This document shows, one piece after another, positions 1 through 4,700 of a DNA stretch of 6,948 nucleotides. How positions within the stretch are numbered: position 1 is the stretch's first letter; the number at the start of each line of letters is the position of its first letter. Source of the DNA: an uncultured Erysipelotrichaceae bacterium (GTDB lineage: Bacteria > Bacillota_I > Bacilli_A > Erysipelotrichales > Erysipelotrichaceae); the NCBI GenBank assembly GCA_902766675.1, contig CACXEN010000047.1:1-6948 (forward strand), read 5' to 3'. A model generated the notes under the pieces. It saw only the letters and a list, made by a program, of their open reading frames with translations. It ran no database searches and was not told the origin of the DNA. A program made the translations under genes and the position numbers.

Positions 1-1
1 G

Positions 2-652
2 ATGCCAGTAATAGAAGAAGCTATCTTCTTATCTTTTGATGAAGATATTTATTTACCACCTAGTAAAACCATTCTTAATTATGAATTAGAAAAACTATAT
101 AGTCCTGATAATAAACTTCTATCAAGTAATATAAAACTAGAAGTCCATGGTGGTGATAAGGTTTGTATCATTGGAAGAAATGGTGTTGGTAAAACAACTT
201 TATTAAAGAAGTTATATGAAGAATTAAAAGACAGAAATGATATTAAAGTCTTCTATATGCCTCAAAACTATTTAGAAGTATTACCACTTAATAAAACGCC
301 TATTGATTACTTGGCTGATAAAGGCGATAAAGAAAGTATTACTAAAGCTAGAGAATACTTAGGTTCAATGCGTTATACAAGTGATGAAATGGAACATAGT
401 ATTAATGAATTGTCGGGTGGTCAAAAAGCTAAATTATTATTTGTGAAGATGTTGTTAGAAAGAAGTAATGTGTTATTACTTGATGAGCCTACTAGAAACT
501 TTTCTCCTTTATCTCAACCGGTAATAAGAGAAAGACTAAAAGAATTTAAAGGTTGTGTTGTTTCGATATCACATGATAGGAAGTATTTAGAAGAAGTTGT
601 GAATGTGGTATATGAAATGGATGAATATGGTCTGCATAAGAAAAAGATGTAA
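2..652 (+). CDS. ABC-F family ATPase, C-terminal nucleotide-binding domain (5' partial)
   Basis: This is the second ATPase cassette of a soluble ABC-F protein, a class of twin-ATPase proteins without membrane segments that act on the ribosome or in translation and, in some members, protect it from antibiotics. Numbering from the Met at base 2: Walker A GRNGVGKT at 58-65, Q-loop MPQN at 87-90, signature LSGGQ at 137-141, Walker B VLLLDEP at 157-163 with the catalytic Glu at 162, and the H-loop His at 191. ABC-F proteins carry two cassettes and exceed 500 residues, so about 216 residues is only the C-terminal half. The ATG at base 2 is almost certainly an internal Met, because the residues after it read as inter-domain linker entering the second cassette. 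The segment after Walker B reads DEPTRNFSPLS rather than the usual DEPTNHLD, a variant I recall from a Firmicutes subgroup of unknown substrate. Stop is TAA at 650-652. Confident for family, unsure of physiological role. Confidence 0.92.
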   Translation: MPVIEEAIFLSFDEDIYLPPSKTILNYELEKLYSPDNKLLSSNIKLEVHGGDKVCIIGRNGVGKTTLLKKLYEELKDRNDIKVFYMPQNYLEVLPLNKTPIDYLADKGDKESITKAREYLGSMRYTSDEMEHSINELSGGQKAKLLFVKMLLERSNVLLLDEPTRNFSPLSQPVIRERLKEFKGCVVSISHDRKYLEEVVNVVYEMDEYGLHKKKM

Positions 653-670
653 TTCTATACATCAATTTCT

Positions 671-1417
671 TTAATTGCATAATATTTCAATCAATTTAAA
701 TAGGAAGTAGAAAATATGAATCACAACAACAGATATACCAACTAATGCAAGTGTATACTTATGACCACTTCCAAATATATTGCGTATTGTTGTTAGAAGA
801 GAACTTCCTTCATCATGTATAAGGAACATAAAATTTCGATTGCAAGTAACATCGATAATATAGACAAATAAAGCAATACAAAAGATTGATAGGATAGATA
901 CCCAAACACCTGCATAATCAAAAACAATTTCTCCAGCGGCGAATCTAGAAATAGCATAAGCTACGATAAGACAGTGGAATATAAATTGATGTAGTGTATA
1001 GAAATTATATACAGGTAGTGAAATTGTTGTTGGATAAAGTAAAGCGATAACTGCAGCAGGAAGAAAGGCAACTAATAATAATTCTGGAATATAAATATTT
1101 GGGCTAAAAAGAGCATCCACCATGATGCTATAGGCCCCAAAGCTACATATTTCTAATGGGATATATTCAGAAACTTTTCCGTGTGTAAAATATAAAACAG
1201 CTAATTTCATTAGCTCTAAAACAATTAAAGTAATCGCAATAGTGATTCTAATAATAGATCTTATTTCTAGTGTGCAATAGCTATATAGAAGAGATATGAC
1301 CACAATAAAAATGCTCGTGACTCCAATCATCAATAAGTGTGTTTTAGAAAATTGTCCAAAGCCATAACCATCTGGCATCTTTTCTCTTTGTGTCCAAAAG
1401 TTAAATTTGGTATCCAT
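671..1417 (-). CDS. YwaF/TIGR02206-type (TMEM164-like) integral membrane protein
   Basis: A 248-residue polytopic membrane protein with about seven hydrophobic segments (roughly residues 27-48, 53-77, 86-106, 110-129, 141-160, 168-190 and 221-245). The pattern fits the conserved-hypothetical YwaF/TIGR02206 family: a short N-terminal stretch with an FxxxHLL motif, a PLEIC motif with Cys at 91, then PAAVIALLYPT at 120-130, His at 143 and 148 in the next helix, and a CNRNFMFL loop at 192-199. The family is related to eukaryotic TMEM164, for which an acyltransferase role with a conserved Cys has been proposed. By analogy Cys91 may be functional, but the bacterial role is not established. Start choice is uncertain. 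ATG at 1415-1417 gives the full family-like N-terminus but has only a poorly spaced AGG three bases upstream. Met14 (1376-1378) has a purine-rich AAAGAGAAAAG just upstream. It converges on the ABC-F gene with an 18-bp gap and is divergent from the surface-protein gene. Confidence 0.82.
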   Translation of the reverse strand: MDTKFNFWTQREKMPDGYGFGQFSKTHLLMIGVTSIFIVVISLLYSYCTLEIRSIIRITIAITLIVLELMKLAVLYFTHGKVSEYIPLEICSFGAYSIMVDALFSPNIYIPELLLVAFLPAAVIALLYPTTISLPVYNFYTLHQFIFHCLIVAYAISRFAAGEIVFDYAGVWVSILSIFCIALFVYIIDVTCNRNFMFLIHDEGSSLLTTIRNIFGSGHKYTLALVGISVVVIHIFYFLFKLIEILCN

Positions 1418-1565
1418 AAACCTAGTATAATATAGAAACCGTTGACATTGTTAGGCATTCAGAAATCTTAATTATTTTTGAATTGCCACATTTTATTGCG
1501 TATTCGTATTCGCTAAAATAATAGACAATTTTGAAAATGAGAATAAAAAATTAGTGCGATTGTAC

Positions 1566-1571
1566 TATAAT
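1566..1571 (+). promoter_or_regulatory. Candidate -10 box (TATAAT) for the surface-protein gene
   Basis: A perfect TATAAT lies 50 bp ahead of the ATG at 1622, which would place transcription initiation near 1578 and give a leader of about 44 nt. At 16-18 bp spacing the -35 position reads A-rich (about 1542-1549) with no TTGACA match, and the extended TGn motif is absent. TTGAAA at 1531-1536 is too far away (29 bp). The element is therefore either a weak or activator-dependent promoter, or a chance match in AT-rich DNA. Confidence 0.4.
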
Positions 1572-1590
1572 TTAATAGGTAGGGTTAGCC

Positions 1591-1635
1591 ATGTTTTTAA
1601 GTTACCCGGGGAGATTTTTGTATGAAATATTTTAA
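1591..1635 (+). CDS. Possible 14-codon leader ORF overlapping the adhesin start
   Basis: ATG at 1591 opens a 14-residue ORF (MFLSYPGRFLYEIF) that ends at TAA 1633-1635, in a different frame from, and overlapping, the first codons of the surface protein. An AGGG at 1581-1584 sits six bases upstream and could serve as its Shine-Dalgarno. If transcription starts near 1578 the leader before this ATG is only about 13 nt. Translation of it would run ribosomes across the RBS of the main gene, which could couple or dampen expression. An ORF this short arises easily by chance, so this is offered only as a possibility. Confidence 0.18.
   Translation: MFLSYPGRFLYEIF
1608..1613 (+). promoter_or_regulatory. 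Ribosome binding site GGGGAG of the surface-protein gene
   Basis: The purine run GGGGAG ends eight bases before the ATG at 1622, close to ideal Shine-Dalgarno spacing. The next codons encode a classic signal peptide. Together these fix the start of the giant gene. Confidence 0.8.
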
Positions 1636-1708
1636 GAATTTTTATAAGCTGTTGCTGTGTGGTTTATTAGTAGTAAATAATGGATCATTAATCACTACAA
1701 TTCATGCA
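1622..1708 (+). other. Sec signal peptide, residues 1-29
   Basis: The N-terminus has lysines at positions 2, 5 and 9, a hydrophobic core LLLCGLLVV (10-18), then a polar stretch ending in IHA followed by Glu-Glu. Cleavage after Ala29 fits the small-residue rule at -1. Cys13 lies inside the hydrophobic core and is not followed by the rest of a lipobox at a cleavage position, so this is a type I signal rather than a lipoprotein signal. No YSIRK motif is present. Confidence 0.85.
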
Positions 1709-4700
1709 GAAGAAACTGAAACAGAACAAAGTGAAGAGGTTCAAGACACAAAGACTGTATATGAATCTGGAACACTAGTTGTGGATAATGAAGACTATAA
1801 AGTAGAAGTAAGTTATGACGCGGAAGCAAGTATTCCAAATAACGCTACTTTAGTCGTAGAAGAAATTAAAAATAATGATACAGAATATAATACGTATTTA
1901 GAAACAACAGCAGAAAAAGTATTTGAAAATGAAAATACAGAAGCGAATACTTTACCTTATGCAAGATTCTTTGATATTACAATCCTCGATGAGAATAATA
2001 ATGAAATTGAACCGGCAAATACAGTAAATGTGAGTATCGATTTAAAAGACCATGCTTTAGATACAGAAGATGTAACATTCTCAGGCATACACTTCAAAGA
2101 AGATGGCACTGACTTAATCGAATTAAATACAGAAGAAACAGCTAGTTTTGATGCAGATAGCTTCTCAGTATATGGAGTAGTTTATTACTATACAGTAGAT
2201 TTCTATTATGGCGATTATGAATATCACATGAATGGTGGTAGTGAAATGATGCTATCAGAACTATTCCAAAAATTAGGTATTGAAAAAAGTACAAGCACAA
2301 TCACAGATGTTTTATTCACAGATGACTCTCTAGTAACTTTTACAAATGAAGGAGAAGATTATCGAATCACATCATTAAAACCATTTATCACAAGCGAAGC
2401 ATTAACGATTACTTTTGCGGATGGTGAAACAATCAATATTAGTGTTGAAGATGCAGCAAGTGGCACGATTGATGGAAATGTATATTTCTGGATGGAAGGA
2501 ACAAAATTAATTATTCGTCCATTAAATAATAGAACAGAACTTAATCAGATTTGTTTTAATACCTCAAAGACTGCAGCAAATGCATGGCCTTGGAATGATC
2601 AAAGAAGCAAAATTACAGAAATAGAATTTAGACCAAACAATGACGGGGCGATTACTAGTTTTGCGGGGCATGGCGGAATTACTGCAAACTTTATGTTTGC
2701 TAATATGCCAAATCTTAAAAAGGTAACTGGCCTTGAATATTTTGATACAACAAATGCGGCAGGTCTTGCACGTATGTTTTCAAATTGTGGAAATTTGGAA
2801 AGTATTGATTTAAGTTCATTAAAAAATAATGGCAAAATACAAAATATGCAAAATATGTTCCGTGATTGCACGAAGCTTAAGACGGTTATGATGCCAGATG
2901 CGGAAAACTTTAAACTAAAGGATGACGCGTTACTTAGTGGTATGTTCCAGAATTCTGGAATAGAAAATATTGAGTGGAATGATTTCGATGTTACGAATGC
3001 GAAAACAATGACGGATATGTTTAGAGATTGTACATCATTAAAAACACTTGATGTTTCTAGCTTTGGAAAACTAAACAACATTGTGAATATGGATGGATTC
3101 GTTGCGAACTGTTCTAACTTGGAAACACTAATTCTAGATAATTTAGATAATTCAGCAATTAGTGCTTTGAATTATTACCATACACCTAATAATGGACGAA
3201 TGATTTTTGGGTTTGATGATTATACTGGTAAAGGCGCAAGCGTAGATAGTACATTACCAAAGTTGAAAACAATTTCTGCAAAGAATTCTAAAGTTTGGAT
3301 GGTAGAGAATCAGAAGGGCAACCCTGGTTCAGAATATTTCTCTGCAGAAAATAATAATGCAGTATATTACTTTACGGGAAAGCAATTAGAGCTTCAATCT
3401 GATGTTGGACCAACAGTTACGATTGAAACAAAACGTGACTATGTGGATATGATTACAGATCGCGCTGAATCTGATGATCGTGGTTTGGATAGTCATAGTG
3501 AAGCTAACACAAATAAGAATATGGCAGGAGGCCAACACTTAAACACAAATGGTGCAGGCTTCTTAACACCTGGTGTTTATACAATTCTTGATGATACTCG
3601 TCAAGATACAACAGTAGAAGCACCACTTACATACTATCGAATTACAGAAATGGGAAAACCTGAAACGACATATGAGGTTTCTTTGGTTGATGATTTAGAT
3701 GGAGTTCTAGTACAAAGTGGAAATGCGATTATTACAGCTGAGCGTGATAGAAGCTTCTGGACTTCTGATGGTAATGACAAAGTTCTAGAAAAGCTTGAAG
3801 GGAATGAACCTAAAACATTAGCGACGATTACGTATCATAATGCGGCTACCGACATTAATGGTGAAAAACATGATGTAGTTGTAGAAGTAAAACGTATTAC
3901 TTTTAAAGACGTCAATAATATTCCGGATGTTAGTACATATGAGCGTAGAGATCATGATGAAAACAGAATTGCTGGAGATACTTATTATCGTACTGTTCTG
4001 GAAGCATTAGACGATAGAATTTCATTAAATAACTATGTTTATTCGACTAATTGGCAAGGATGGGATAGCACGACTTACAATTGGCCTGAGCGTGTATTAT
4101 CAAATGGCTCTGGAACATATATTGATTTTGATATTAAAGTAAAAGATGCAATTGATGGAACTTCAGTATTATTCTATATAGATGATTTAGATGTTCCTCA
4201 TTCACAAACATGGAATAATGGCGATGATGCATGTTTCGATACATTAACATGGGATGGCGTACATTATGGTGATGGTAGTGAAGGTATGAAACTTGGTACC
4301 GGTAATGATATTGATACATTATCTTTTGCGGATCATACAGGATTACAACTTCTTAACCGCAATTACATAGTAGCTACAGGATCTGATCCATCGACATCAT
4401 GGTCAGAATTCTATGTACGTGCGAATGCAAAGAAGGCTAGCTATACATGGACGAGTGGTATTGCGTGTGATACATACATCTTAAAAAATACACAACCAGT
4501 TCCTGCACCAGAACCAGTTTGGGTTATGCCTGAAGCAATAAAATATGTAAATAACGCAAGACCTGGCGGGGAATACGCAGATAAATATTTTGATTTCACA
4601 TTTGCGCCAGCAGCTGATGTAAATGGTGTCAATTATACATACAATGGCAAAACAAGATCGGTTGTTTCTTTGGCGAATAATGCAAGTGAAACACAGAATA

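Larger units (their letters stand above)
1418..1621. other. Divergent intergenic region between membrane-protein and adhesin genes
   Basis: This AT-rich spacer of 204 bp must hold the start signals for both flanking genes. Visible elements are a TTGACA at 1442-1447 without a convincing -10 partner, a tandem TATTCG pair at 1501-1512, a TATAAT at 1566-1571, an AGGG at 1581-1584 ahead of a possible small ORF, and a GGGGAG Shine-Dalgarno at 1608-1613. For the minus-strand gene, TATATT/TATACT-like hexamers lie just upstream of its ATG (about 1423-1434), but they sit so close that a transcript would be nearly leaderless, and no good -35 is visible. No tRNA, riboswitch or terminator structure is recognisable. 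Confidence 0.6.

Noticed and set aside
2..4. ATG at base 2 as the real start of the ABC protein
   Set aside because: The residues after it continue an inter-domain linker into the second cassette, and ABC-F proteins need an N-terminal cassette. The true start is outside the window.
663..677. Inverted repeat CAATT/AATTG as a terminator
   Set aside because: It is only five A/T-rich base pairs with no following T-run in either direction, far too weak for an intrinsic terminator.
1442..1471. TTGACA at 1442-1447 as the -35 of a plus-strand promoter
   Set aside because: At 17-18 bp spacing the -10 position reads ATCTTA or TCTTAA, about half matched to TATAAT, so the pairing is weak. It was not annotated as a promoter.
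2599..3081. Minus-strand 160-codon open frame antisense to the leucine-rich block
   Set aside because: It lies fully inside the continuous plus-strand adhesin frame, has no recognisable domain, and the plus-strand reading gives clear repeat motifs. It is a shadow of the codon bias.
4232..4234. Cys871 as a thioester-domain cysteine
   Set aside because: Thioester domains have Cys in an aromatic or hydrophobic pocket paired with a conserved Gln motif. The ACF context within an Asp-rich turn and the absence of a recognisable Gln motif do not fit.
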